A stretch of 24,120 nt of DNA, taken from assembly GCA_002503885.1 (NCBI GenBank), contig DASQ01000076.1, positions 1 to 24,120 on the forward strand. Reading direction: 5' to 3'. Below, in pieces: positions 15,030 through 21,921 of this stretch. The stretch's first letter is position 1; each line of letters opens with the position of its first letter. This stretch comes from Methanoculleus marisnigri (lineage in GTDB: Archaea > Halobacteriota > Methanomicrobia > Methanomicrobiales > Methanoculleaceae). The notes beneath the pieces are model-generated. The model saw nothing but the letters and a program-made list of their open reading frames with translations. It was not told the DNA's origin and did no database searches. A program made the position numbers and the translations under genes.

Positions 15030-15102
15030 CGCCCAGGACGGAATTCGAATCCGTGTCGATGGCGTGACAGGCCATCATGATAGGCCACTACACTACCTGG
15101 GC
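15030..15102 (-). tRNA. tRNA-Asp (anticodon GTC)
   Basis: 73 bases folding into a complete cloverleaf. The acceptor stem is GCCCAGG with CCTGGGC and discriminator G, usual for tRNA-Asp. The anticodon arm is ATGGC-CTGTCAC-GCCAT, giving GTC at positions 34-36. The T arm is ACGGA-TTCGAAT-TCCGT. No CCA is encoded, so it is added after transcription. No intron is present. It follows tRNA-Tyr by 16 bases and probably shares its promoter. Confidence 0.96.
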
Positions 15103-15118
15103 ACTTTTTGTTGAGGGA

Positions 15119-15225
15119 TCCCGCCTCCCGGATTCGAACCGGGGACATCGCGGTAGCCGCGCAGTTCGCCCGAGAGCGATGACTATACTACAGCCGCGCA
15201 CTCTACCAGTCTGAGTTAAGGCGGG
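15119..15225 (-). tRNA. tRNA-Tyr (anticodon GTA) with 33-nt intron
   Basis: The cloverleaf closes with acceptor CCCGCCT/AGGCGGG and discriminator A; the C1-G72 pair is the archaeal tRNA-Tyr identity element. The anticodon stem is CGCGG/CCGCG and the spliced loop is CTGTAGA, giving GTA. A 33-base intron lies at 15155-15187, between positions 37 and 38, the canonical archaeal site. Exon CTGT can pair with intron GCGG (two G-U pairs) to form the short central helix of a bulge-helix-bulge splice motif, with three-base bulges AGT and CTA. The T arm is CCCGG-TTCGAAT-CCGGG. Mature length is 74 bases without CCA. Exons would be cut by the tRNA endonuclease and joined by RtcB. Confidence 0.95.
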
Positions 15226-15256
15226 TCTCTGCTCTAATAATGTTAGCGGGAGTTGT

Positions 15257-15268
15257 TATTAAATATTT
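15257..15268 (-). promoter_or_regulatory. TATA box of the tRNA-Tyr/tRNA-Asp transcript
   Basis: AAATATTTAATAA on the minus strand, centred near 15263. The start site would fall near 15237, giving a 12-base leader before the mature tRNA-Tyr 5' end. Confidence 0.6.
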
Positions 15269-15308
15269 CCCTAAATCCTCCCGGCTCCGCACGACACGGA
15301 TGTTATTC

Positions 15309-15316
15309 TTTAAATA
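15309..15316 (+). promoter_or_regulatory. TATA box of the leuA-type gene
   Basis: TTTAAATA. The expected start site is near 15338-15340, which coincides with an ATG at 15339 that lies in a different frame from the enzyme. Confidence 0.55.
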
Positions 15317-15372
15317 CTACCCCGGATAATGGATTGGTATGAACCCTACAAACGCTGAGGCACCCAGGAACG

Positions 15373-16917
15373 CTGAAGCGTACTGTCTTCTTCGCCGATA
15401 GCCGTGCGAAAAGTAACGTCACTGTTTTCGACACCACACTGCGCGACGGTGAACAAACACCGGGCATCTCATTCACGCTGGAAGAGAAACTCGGTATTGC
15501 AGAGCAGCTCTCCGCGATAGGAGTGCACGCCATCGAAGCGGGCTTTCCCGCGTCATCCGATGCCGAACGCGAGAGCGTCAGGGCCATCAGAGGTCTCGCG
15601 CTCGACGCGCAGATCTGCGGCCTCGCAAGGTCGCTGCGGGCCGATGTGGATGTCTGCATCGACTGCGACGTCGATATGGTCCATGTCTTCATCCCGACCT
15701 CCGACGTCCAGCGCGAGTACACCATCAAAAAGACCCGCCAGCAGGTCCTCGAGGCCACCGGCGATATCATCGCGTATACCCGCGACCATATCGGCCAGTG
15801 CATGTTCTCCGCCATGGACGCCACCAGGACCGACCCGGATTACCTGATAGAGGTGTACCGCGTTGCAGTGGACGCCGGGGCCACGATCATCAACGTGCCC
15901 GACACGGTCGGTGTGATCACCCCGACGGCCATGAAAAACCTCATCGAGCGGATCGCCCGGGAGGTGGACTGCCCGATCGACGTCCACTGCCACAACGACT
16001 TCGGGCTTGCGGTGGCAAACACCATCGCAGCGGTCGAGGCCGGCGCCTCTCAGGTGCAGGTGACGGTGAACGGCATCGGCGAACGTGCAGGAAACGCCGA
16101 TCTCGCGCAGACCGTGATGGCATTATCGTCCATCTACGGGATCGATACCGGCATCCGGACGACGAGCCTCGTGGAGACCTCCAGGCTCGTCTCGCGCTAC
16201 GCAGGGATGAGCATACCCTCCACGCAGCCGATCGTCGGCGAGAACGCCTTCGCCCACGAGAGCGGGATCCACTCCCACGGCGTGATCACCAGGTCGGATA
16301 CGTTCGAGCCCGGGATCATGACGCCGGAGATGGTCGGTCACCGGCGCAGGCTGAAACTCGGCAAGCACGCCGGCAGGCATGCGGTCAGGCAGATGCTCGC
16401 CGAGGTGCATATGGAGCCCGGCGATGCCCAGCTCGACGAGATCGTCGTGCGGGTGAAGGAGATTGCCGGCAAGGGCAAGCGGGTGACGGATGCGGATCTC
16501 TACGAGATCGCCGGAAGCGTCATGCAGCTCGCGCCCGACGAAAAGATCCTGCAACTCCAGGATGTCGCCATTATGACCGGCAACCATGTGCTCCCGACAG
16601 CCAGCGTCAGGGCGATCATCGACGGAAAAGAGCGGATCTTCTCGAGCGTCGGGAACGGGCCGGTGGATGCGGCCGTGCGAGCGATCCTCGGCATCATCCC
16701 GGCCCCGGTTCACTTGAAAGAGTTCAACATCGAGGCGATCTCCGGGGGCACCGACGCTCTCGGGCACGTCACCATCGCCGTCGAGGATGAAAAGGGCCGG
16801 GTCTTCGATGCCAGCGCCTCGAGCGGCGACATCATCCTCGCATCGGTCGAGGCGGTGGTCAACGCGATCAACCTCGTCTGCCGGACACGAAAGAATGACA
16901 GCGAGCGGGAGGAGTGA
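15373..16917 (+). CDS. leuA: 2-isopropylmalate synthase / citramalate synthase (LeuA/CimA family)
   Basis: Condenses acetyl-CoA with 2-oxoisovalerate (leucine pathway) or pyruvate (isoleucine pathway); the two cannot be separated by eye. The catalytic barrel shows VTVFDTTLRDGEQTPG, the zinc-site motif DVHCHNDFGLAVAN, and AFAHESGIHSHGVI. The C-terminal allosteric dimer domain is also present (from about TDADLYEIAGSVMQL to the end), so it is a feedback-regulated form. The start is anomalous. The enzyme frame is open from 15343 but has no ATG, GTG or TTG before GTG 15523, which would remove the DTTLRDGEQTPG active-site motif. I give CTG 15373 (after AGGAACG) as a working start. A frameshift from ATG 15339 is the alternative. 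Confidence 0.85.
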   Translation: MKRTVFFADSRAKSNVTVFDTTLRDGEQTPGISFTLEEKLGIAEQLSAIGVHAIEAGFPASSDAERESVRAIRGLALDAQICGLARSLRADVDVCIDCDVDMVHVFIPTSDVQREYTIKKTRQQVLEATGDIIAYTRDHIGQCMFSAMDATRTDPDYLIEVYRVAVDAGATIINVPDTVGVITPTAMKNLIERIAREVDCPIDVHCHNDFGLAVANTIAAVEAGASQVQVTVNGIGERAGNADLAQTVMALSSIYGIDTGIRTTSLVETSRLVSRYAGMSIPSTQPIVGENAFAHESGIHSHGVITRSDTFEPGIMTPEMVGHRRRLKLGKHAGRHAVRQMLAEVHMEPGDAQLDEIVVRVKEIAGKGKRVTDADLYEIAGSVMQLAPDEKILQLQDVAIMTGNHVLPTASVRAIIDGKERIFSSVGNGPVDAAVRAILGIIPAPVHLKEFNIEAISGGTDALGHVTIAVEDEKGRVFDASASSGDIILASVEAVVNAINLVCRTRKNDSEREE

Positions 16918-16929
16918 GTAACTCACTCC
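16911..16929. terminator. hairpin between convergent leuA and pfdB
   Basis: GGAGTGAGT and ACTCACTCC are exact complements separated by one base, and the leuA stop codon lies inside. It sits in the 31-base gap between the two convergent stops and could end transcription from either side. Confidence 0.4.
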
Positions 16930-16948
16930 CCGTCTCCAGAAAAGAATT

Positions 16949-17320
16949 TCAGGCGGCGCCGGGAGGCTGCTGTTTGCCTTCCAGCGCTCCCCTGATCTGT
17001 GAGGATAACTGCTCGAACCTGCTCTGCAGGGCCTTCTCCTGCTTATCGAGCGACTTAACCCGGAGATCGAGCGTCTCGACGCGGTCGTTTAAGGAAGCAA
17101 GCACCTGCTCCTTGCCCTTCTGCATCATGATGCTGCCGACGTTCATGAAGACCGCCGCATCCTCGGGGACATCGGCCAGATCCTCGACCGCCCGCTTTGC
17201 TTCACGGATCGTCATTTCGTACTGTGCTTTCTGCGAGACCACAGTCTGCAGCTGCTGCTGCATCTGCTGGAGCATCGCCAGCTGGTTCTGTACTTTCGGT
17301 GGGATATTTTCCATATTCAT
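16949..17320 (-). CDS. pfdB: prefoldin beta subunit
   Basis: Subunit of the hexameric prefoldin chaperone that holds unfolded proteins for the chaperonin. About 123 residues, with a long N-terminal coiled coil (VQNQLAMLQQMQQQLQTVVSQKAQYEMTIREAKRAVEDL), the central beta hairpin around AAVFMNVGSIMMQKGKEQVLASLNDR, and a second coiled coil (VETLDLRVKSLDKQEKALQSRFEQL). ATG 17320 follows AGGAGGG by 3 bases; ATG 17314, with spacing nearer the usual, is an alternative. It is the last gene of the superoperon, after a 150-base gap that has its own TATA-like element (AATATT near 17355). Confidence 0.95.
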   Translation of the reverse strand: MNMENIPPKVQNQLAMLQQMQQQLQTVVSQKAQYEMTIREAKRAVEDLADVPEDAAVFMNVGSIMMQKGKEQVLASLNDRVETLDLRVKSLDKQEKALQSRFEQLSSQIRGALEGKQQPPGAA

Positions 17321-17479
17321 CAACCCTCCTGAAATAGGACGAAGATCGGTAACAATATTTCGGGTGGCGGACAGGGGCCTTCCCGGCTCTCTGCCCTTTC
17401 TCTACATGGTAGGGGCGTGGAGCCCATAAAAGGTGAGGGTTCTCGGCAGAGATCTTCGTCGCGTGCCTTCTGCGGCCCG

Positions 17480-17731
17480 TCACGTGCGCAAGGCCGGGGC
17501 GGCGATCTCCCGCATCTCGACGGCTATGGTGATCAGCCGCAGCCAGGTGTTGAGGGCCGCCCGGAGCGCGGGTATATCGGTGGCAGTCACCTCGAGAACG
17601 AGCGTGTCGTCACCTGCGAGGCGTACACGGGCGGACGACCGGTCCCCCACGTCGCCCATCTCCTGACAGACGGAGAGGTAGAGGGCGCGGGCATCGTCGG
17701 CAGTGAACCGGAAGACTGCCGTATGTTTCAC
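17480..17731 (-). CDS. pcc1: KEOPS complex subunit Pcc1
   Basis: Small dimerisation subunit of KEOPS, the complex that makes the universal t6A modification at tRNA position 37. The 83 residues show the pattern strand (KHTAVFRFT), helix (ADDARALYLSVCQEM), RSSARVRLAGDDTLVLEVTATDIPALRAALNTWLRLITIAVEM, which is the family core. Its start codon overlaps the stop of the Brix gene (ATGA), so the two are coupled. Other KEOPS genes (Kae1, Bud32, Cgi121) are not in the window. Confidence 0.9.
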   Translation of the reverse strand: MKHTAVFRFTADDARALYLSVCQEMGDVGDRSSARVRLAGDDTLVLEVTATDIPALRAALNTWLRLITIAVEMREIAAPALRT

Positions 17732-18132
17732 CGGACAACCTTCAGGGTGTAGCGCTTCCGTTGCGTCCCGTCAAAGACGATACGGTGTTCCGGGAGGGTC
17801 TCGCCGGCAAACACGACGTCGATTTGGTCCTTGAGCGCCTCGTATATGAAGCGGTCCGAGACGAAGACCCCGCGCGCGATCACGCCCGGGCGCTCTTCGA
17901 CATTGAAGGACTTAACAGCGATCTCCACCAGCGGCTCTCCGCTCGCAAAAGCCTGGATGAGAAAAAGAGGGCCGGATTTGGAGACGACCAGAACCGTCTC
18001 GTCGAGGGAGAAGAGGTCGCCCATGCCCGCCTTGCCACGGGTGACATACTCCCCGCCGATCGAGAACGCCAGATCCCGGGAGAGGGAGCGCACCTCGGGA
18101 ACCGGTTTACGTGACGTCGTGACGACCGTCAT
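17728..18132 (-). CDS. archaeal Brix-domain ribosome biogenesis protein
   Basis: A 134-residue protein of the single-Brix-domain archaeal family related to eukaryotic Imp4/Brx1, taken to act in large or small ribosomal subunit assembly. The N-terminal VTTSRKPVPEVRSLSRDLAFSIGGEYVTRGKAGM and the later segment LFLIQAFASGEPLVEIAVKSFNVEE are typical. It lies between rpoP and pcc1 with four-base overlaps at both ends, which is the usual archaeal arrangement. Molecular function in archaea is inferred from the eukaryotic relatives. Confidence 0.88.
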   Translation of the reverse strand: MTVVTTSRKPVPEVRSLSRDLAFSIGGEYVTRGKAGMGDLFSLDETVLVVSKSGPLFLIQAFASGEPLVEIAVKSFNVEERPGVIARGVFVSDRFIYEALKDQIDVVFAGETLPEHRIVFDGTQRKRYTLKVVR

Positions 18133-18260
18133 CGAGCCTTCAGATCTTTTATTCCGGCTCCGCGTTCCTTGAAGAGGATGCGGTGTCCACAGTAGGGACA
18201 GCGTATATTGACGTCGATTTCTACTTTCTGTTTACAACGAGCGCATTTATAGGCAGCCAC
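18129..18260 (-). CDS. rpoP: DNA-directed RNA polymerase subunit P (Rpo12)
   Basis: A 43-residue zinc-binding subunit of archaeal RNA polymerase, homologous to eukaryotic Rpb12. It is too short for usual gene calling. Translation from GTG 18260 gives MAAYKCARCKQKVEIDVNIR then CPYCGHRILFKERG and KDLKAR. The zinc ligands are C6, C9, C21 and C24, and the RCPYCGHRILFKER block is the family hallmark. A GGAGGG site lies about 10 bases before the GTG. It starts 6 bases after the L37Ae stop and its own stop overlaps the Brix start (ATGA). Confidence 0.96.
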   Translation of the reverse strand: MAAYKCARCKQKVEIDVNIRCPYCGHRILFKERGAGIKDLKAR

Positions 18261-18266
18261 GACTGA

Positions 18267-18554
18267 TTAACCCTCCTTCTGCAGCGAGCGCTCGATACTC
18301 CTTGTAGCGACGCGCATCGCCGGTGTCTCCGGAACGTAGCTCCCGCCTGCAAATTTAAATCCACACTTGCGGCACGCCCAGATTCCCGTTCCCTCACGCT
18401 TGACTGCGACCTGATCGCAGCGGGGGCAGGGGTGGCTTGCGCGGGAGACCTGCTCGATCTGGTTTATTCTCTTCCGGATAAACCGGCCATACCTCGGGCC
18501 CATACGCCCGGCACTTCCGACTACCCTGCCCTTAGCACTCTGTTTGCGGCTTGC
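18267..18554 (-). CDS. rpl37ae: 50S ribosomal protein L37Ae (eL43)
   Basis: Large-subunit ribosomal protein of archaea and eukaryotes, 95 residues from ATG 18554. The start MASRKQSAKGRVVGSAGRMG and the zinc ribbon CPRC...CRKCGFKFAGGSYVPET are characteristic, as is the basic GPRYGRFIRKRI stretch that binds rRNA. A strong GGAGG lies 8 bases before this ATG, so the longer frame to 18572 is rejected. An A/T-rich element at 18600-18612 may provide an internal promoter here, separating this half of the superoperon from the SBDS half. Confidence 0.96.
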   Translation of the reverse strand, partial: ASRKQSAKGRVVGSAGRMGPRYGRFIRKRINQIEQVSRASHPCPRCDQVAVKREGTGIWACRKCGFKFAGGSYVPETPAMRVATRSIERSLQKEG

Positions 18555-18599
18555 CATTTCGCTTACCTCCAATACGTCCTCTAATTTTTGTGTTGTCGA

Positions 18600-18612
18600 T
18601 TAATATAGTTAA
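18600..18612 (-). promoter_or_regulatory. internal TATA box before L37Ae
   Basis: TTAACTATATTAA on the minus strand, in a 58-base gap, long for this operon. It is flanked by an exact 6-bp inverted repeat (GATTAA 18598-18603, TTAATC 18609-18614). The start site would be near 18579. Confidence 0.45.
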
Positions 18613-19317
18613 TCACGACATGCGTTCGATGATCCGCGTCTCTGCATTTCCCCGGGAGAGTTTGTTGACCAGATCGTAGAACTCGTCCTGGATGCCCGCC
18701 GGAATTCTGGCGACGGCAATCAGGGAACCATCCTTCTGCCACTCACTCTGCTCGAGCGTCACCGCGGTCTGGAGTTCCCCATAGGCCCTCGCGGCGTAAT
18801 CCGACGGGATCTTCACGGCGATGCGGACTTCCTCGAACCGGATGGGGAGAAGCGGCCGGAGTGCTTTGACCACCTCTTTGACCTGCTCCTCGACGGACTT
18901 GAAGGGGTCGATGCTCACCCTCGCCTCTTCCATGGCAAGTTCGATGCGCTGCGGGGGGTGAGGGAACCCGGACTGCGGGTTGACGGCATTCCTCGCGATG
19001 AACGTGATGACCCGGTTCCGCTTCTCTGCAATAAGGTGGCGGCGCTGTTCGGAGGTGAGATGGATCTCGCCCTTCTTGATGATCCGGAGCGCAGCCGGTT
19101 CGAACTCGGTCGTCTTGAAGACCTTTACGAGGGACTCGTCGGAGGCCCGTTCGGCGTGGGCGGAGTTCGAGAAGATGGTGTCGGCTGCAACCGCATCCTC
19201 GATATCGATCTCCTCCCCCTGCCGGATACGCATGGCCTGATCGGGGTCGACGAGCACTTCGAACCGTTCTCCGTAGCTCTCAAGCCGGGCTACGACTGCC
19301 TGATCCAGGGGTATCAT
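18613..19317 (-). CDS. ribosome maturation protein SBDS (Sdo1 family)
   Basis: The archaeal homologue of the Shwachman-Bodian-Diamond protein, which helps release aIF6 from the large subunit before it becomes active. The 234 residues match the three-domain archaeal length. Evidence is the N-terminal domain VARLESYGERFEVLVDPDQAMRIRQGEEIDIEDAVAADTIFSNSAHAERASDESLVKVFKTT, then LTSEQRRHLIAEKRNRVITFIARNAVNPQSGFPHPPQRIELAMEEARV, which is strongly conserved. It starts 12 bases after psmA. In many archaea the exosome genes follow; here L37Ae does. Confidence 0.96.
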   Translation of the reverse strand: MIPLDQAVVARLESYGERFEVLVDPDQAMRIRQGEEIDIEDAVAADTIFSNSAHAERASDESLVKVFKTTEFEPAALRIIKKGEIHLTSEQRRHLIAEKRNRVITFIARNAVNPQSGFPHPPQRIELAMEEARVSIDPFKSVEEQVKEVVKALRPLLPIRFEEVRIAVKIPSDYAARAYGELQTAVTLEQSEWQKDGSLIAVARIPAGIQDEFYDLVNKLSRGNAETRIIERMS

Positions 19318-19329
19318 AGAAGGTAACGC

Positions 19330-20052
19330 TCACTCCTCGAACTGGTCGACGTAACTCTTCACTTCGTCCTTCTCCAGCTTCCGGAACTCCTGGTTCGCGA
19401 TGGAGACAACGCCGATCTCGATGGCGCTCACGTCGAGCTTGCCCTCTGTCGCGGCATGCAGGGCCTTGATACCGAGTACGATGGCGCCGGCGAAGTCCGC
19501 CTCCTCCCGGTACTCGTCCTCGAAGACCTTCATAACCGCAGGCCGGCCTGTGCCGATCCCGGTCGCCTTGTACTCGAGCAGCGTACCGCTCGGATCGGTC
19601 TCGAACAGCCGGGCCTCCCCGTCGCTGACTCCTGCGATCAGGAGAGCAGTCCCGTAGGGGCGCGCACCGCCGAACTGGGTGTAGGTCTGCATGTGGTCGC
19701 AGAGTTTCTTGGCCAGGGTCTCGACGTTGATCGGCTCGTTGTAAGAGACCCGGTTGATCTGCGACTCGACCCGTGCCCTGTCCACGAGAGACCGCGCATC
19801 GCCGACGAGGCCGGAGGACGCCACACCGAGATGCGTGTCGATCTTGAAGATCTTCTCGATAGAGACCGGCTCGAGGAGACGGGACGTCACCCTCTTATCA
19901 ACGATCAGCACGACGCCTTCGCTGCACTTGATTCCGACGGCTGTCGTGCCCCGTTTCACCGCTTCTCTGGCGTACTCGACCTGGTAGAGCCTTCCGTCCG
20001 GGCTGAAGACTGTGATCGCCCGGTCATATCCCATTTGATATTGTGGTTGCAT
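19330..20052 (-). CDS. psmA: 20S proteasome alpha subunit
   Basis: Forms the outer, gating rings of the archaeal proteasome. 240 residues. The N-terminal gate YDRAITVFSPDGRLYQVEYAREAVKRG is the alpha-type signature, with later GARPYGTALLIAG and YTQFGGARPYG segments. The family lacks the catalytic threonine of beta subunits, as here. The start ATG overlaps the Pop5 stop (TAATG) and SBDS follows 12 bases later. No beta subunit is present in the window. Confidence 0.97.
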   Translation of the reverse strand: MQPQYQMGYDRAITVFSPDGRLYQVEYAREAVKRGTTAVGIKCSEGVVLIVDKRVTSRLLEPVSIEKIFKIDTHLGVASSGLVGDARSLVDRARVESQINRVSYNEPINVETLAKKLCDHMQTYTQFGGARPYGTALLIAGVSDGEARLFETDPSGTLLEYKATGIGTGRPAVMKVFEDEYREEADFAGAIVLGIKALHAATEGKLDVSAIEIGVVSIANQEFRKLEKDEVKSYVDQFEE

Positions 20053-20534
20053 TATCGTTCCTCCAAATCGACTTCGGTGAAAAACAATGACTTCTGATGC
20101 TTAATACCTTTTTCGACCAAATCAACCTTTTGACGGGGATAGCGGTACACCGTGAAATAGGTTTCCCCGAACTTCACTTCCCCGGCCTCGGAGAGAGGCC
20201 GGATCGGTTTCATCCGGCGCCGCAGTGCATGAATGGTCCCGGAGGTGGCGACTGTCCGGAGTGCGGCCCGCTCATCGGCGATCGCGTTGACCGTTGCAAG
20301 AGCGGTGGCGATATCCTTCTCTGTTCCCCGCCGGCACCGGACCACGAGGTACCCTCCGTCGCAGAAGACCACCGCCGGCTGCGCAAAACCGATAGCCGCA
20401 TCGCCCCAGAGGGAGGTCGCGGCCTCGATGACCGAGAGGTAGACCTGTTTCTGATCCCACGCCACCCCGTACGGGAGAATCCGTGCCAGGATGTAACGCC
20501 GCTTTGCCCGCATCGCCGGGGGCCTCGGCTTCAT
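20052..20534 (-). CDS. rnp2: RNase P protein component 2 (Pop5)
   Basis: A protein subunit of archaeal RNase P, which trims tRNA 5' leaders. The 160 residues match Pop5/Rpp14: RAKRRYILARILPYG at the start, VYLSVIEAATSLWGDAAIGFAQPAVVFCDGGYLVVRCRRGTEKDIATALATV in the middle. The last about 50 residues extend beyond the common core and include a basic patch. Its start overlaps the Rpp30 stop (ATGA), and its stop overlaps the psmA start. Confidence 0.93.
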   Translation of the reverse strand: MKPRPPAMRAKRRYILARILPYGVAWDQKQVYLSVIEAATSLWGDAAIGFAQPAVVFCDGGYLVVRCRRGTEKDIATALATVNAIADERAALRTVATSGTIHALRRRMKPIRPLSEAGEVKFGETYFTVYRYPRQKVDLVEKGIKHQKSLFFTEVDLEER

Positions 20535-21175
20535 CTGACCACCTTCACAGGCTGGTCCGGTTGGGTGATCCGGTCGATGGACGAGAGAGCCTCACTCACT
20601 TCCTCCCCGGTCATACCGAAGAGTGCGCAGAGACCCCGGACGTCGCGGACTGACCGCTGCTCGAGGATCGAACGTGCACCCGACGATATCGTCAGGGGAA
20701 AGCCGTAGCGCCGCTGCAGCGAGAGGATGTCCGTATACCGCTGCAGTGCCCTCTGGCGCTTCGTCCCGCGGAGCTGGATGATAGGGGCCATCGAGATATC
20801 TACTGCCACGTTATGCTCCGCCGCCGACCGTGCGGCGACGTGATCGAAGGCGTTCCTCCGGGCGGCATGGATGCTCCTGACGACGTGCACCCCTTTCAAC
20901 GTAACGATGGCCCGGTTGAAGGAGATATCTCCTGCATTGACATAGACCACATCGGCACGCCGGAGGGTGGGCTCGCGCACCTGCCTGATGACCTCTTTTT
21001 GGGATGCCGCGCTGATCACGGCACCCCGGAGGACCTCCGGTCCGGAAGGCCGATGCCCGACGTCTCCGATAGCGACGATGCTATCGAACCCGAGCCCTGC
21101 TGCCTCAAGCGCCATCCGCGCAAGCGTCGAGTCACCGACAGGATAGGGGTGTATACTTGCGTCTGTGATCTTCAT
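20531..21175 (-). CDS. rnp3: RNase P protein component 3 (Rpp30)
   Basis: The TIM-barrel subunit of archaeal RNase P and the partner of Pop5. 214 residues with KITDASIHPYPVGDSTLARMALEAAGLGFDSIVAIGD at the start, and the central VNAGDISFNRAIVTLKGVHVVRSIHAARRNAFDHVAARSAAEHNVAVDISMAPII, the family core. The C-terminal FPLTISSGARSILEQRSVRDVRGLCALFGMT is also typical. Neighbours Pop5 and L15e match the conserved archaeal order. Confidence 0.94.
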   Translation of the reverse strand: MKITDASIHPYPVGDSTLARMALEAAGLGFDSIVAIGDVGHRPSGPEVLRGAVISAASQKEVIRQVREPTLRRADVVYVNAGDISFNRAIVTLKGVHVVRSIHAARRNAFDHVAARSAAEHNVAVDISMAPIIQLRGTKRQRALQRYTDILSLQRRYGFPLTISSGARSILEQRSVRDVRGLCALFGMTGEEVSEALSSIDRITQPDQPVKVVR

Positions 21176-21202
21176 CGGAGTAAACCGTATACAAAAAAAG
21201 GG

Positions 21203-21793
21203 TTATTTGCCGCGGTTCGCATGGGAACGTAGGCTCGGGCGTGTCTTCTCGGTTCCACGTCCGCGCGTCCGCATCCCGCGTCCCTTCATGCCGGCAGAGG
21301 TCTTGCCGCGCTCTGCCCGGCCCCGGTGAACCGGGTTGGCCAGCCATGCGAGGTTCCGGTCGCTCCGGACCGACGGGTGGTGCCCATCGACCAGGATCAC
21401 CTCAAACCACCTGGACCGTCCGTCCTCTCCAACCCAGTAGGAGTTCAATGCCTCCATGTTCGGGAACTTTCGGGACGCACGCTCTTCGGCCATGCGCTGC
21501 AGGCTCTTTGCCGGGGTCATCCGGCGCATACCCATGCGGGCGGACCTGCGCCCGCGGATGTACCTGGGCTTCCTTCGGCCACCGCGGCGGATCTTGACCC
21601 GCACAACGATGATTCCCTGCTTGGCCTTGAATCCGAGCGAGCGGGCCCGGTCGATCCGGGTCGGGTGCTCGACACGTACGATACTCCCTTCGCGCCGCCA
21701 GACCTGGAGACGCTGCCAGAGGAGGCCTTTCACCTCAGACCTGTCAGGCCGCTTCCATGCCTCGCGAACGTAGGCATACATTGACTTTGCCAT
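21203..21793 (-). CDS. rpl15e: 50S ribosomal protein L15e (eL15)
   Basis: Large-subunit ribosomal protein of archaea and eukaryotes, 196 basic residues. The start MAKSMYAYVREAWKRPDRSE, VRVKIRRGGRRKPRYIRGRRSARMGMRRMTPAKSLQRMAEERA and NSYWVGEDGRSRWFEVILVDGHHP are diagnostic. Strong ribosome site GAGGTGA is 7 bases before ATG 21793. It opens the superoperon and has its own TATA element at 21878-21885. Confidence 0.97.
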   Translation of the reverse strand: MAKSMYAYVREAWKRPDRSEVKGLLWQRLQVWRREGSIVRVEHPTRIDRARSLGFKAKQGIIVVRVKIRRGGRRKPRYIRGRRSARMGMRRMTPAKSLQRMAEERASRKFPNMEALNSYWVGEDGRSRWFEVILVDGHHPSVRSDRNLAWLANPVHRGRAERGKTSAGMKGRGMRTRGRGTEKTRPSLRSHANRGK

Positions 21794-21836
21794 CTTTTAA
21801 TCACCTCAGGTTCAGCGTTTCCGCCACATTCCTATC

Positions 21837-21885
21837 CGGGACGTGTCCCGTGGTTCCTAACAGGTTGGCGAGAGCGCTAATAAAG
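21837..21885 (-). promoter_or_regulatory. promoter and 5' hairpin of the L15e superoperon
   Basis: On the minus strand CTTTATTA (21878-21885) is a TATA element with start site near 21852. Directly downstream CGGGAC and GTCCCG (21837-21850) form a 6-bp stem at or next to the start site. The leader to the L15e ATG would be about 60 bases, longer than most here. Confidence 0.45.
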
Positions 21886-21921
21886 GATTCCTTTCGGCGG
21901 CATGGGTGGCCGCACGAGGGC

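Noticed and set aside
15339..15401. Leucine attenuator leader peptide before leuA
   Set aside because: The 20-codon frame has only two leucine codons, and no terminator/antiterminator pair is visible. It is kept only as part of the start-codon problem.
17202..17483. 93-residue minus-strand frame between pcc1 and pfdB
   Set aside because: Its second half is an alternative reading of the prefoldin gene, and the unique part has no domain or start signal of its own.
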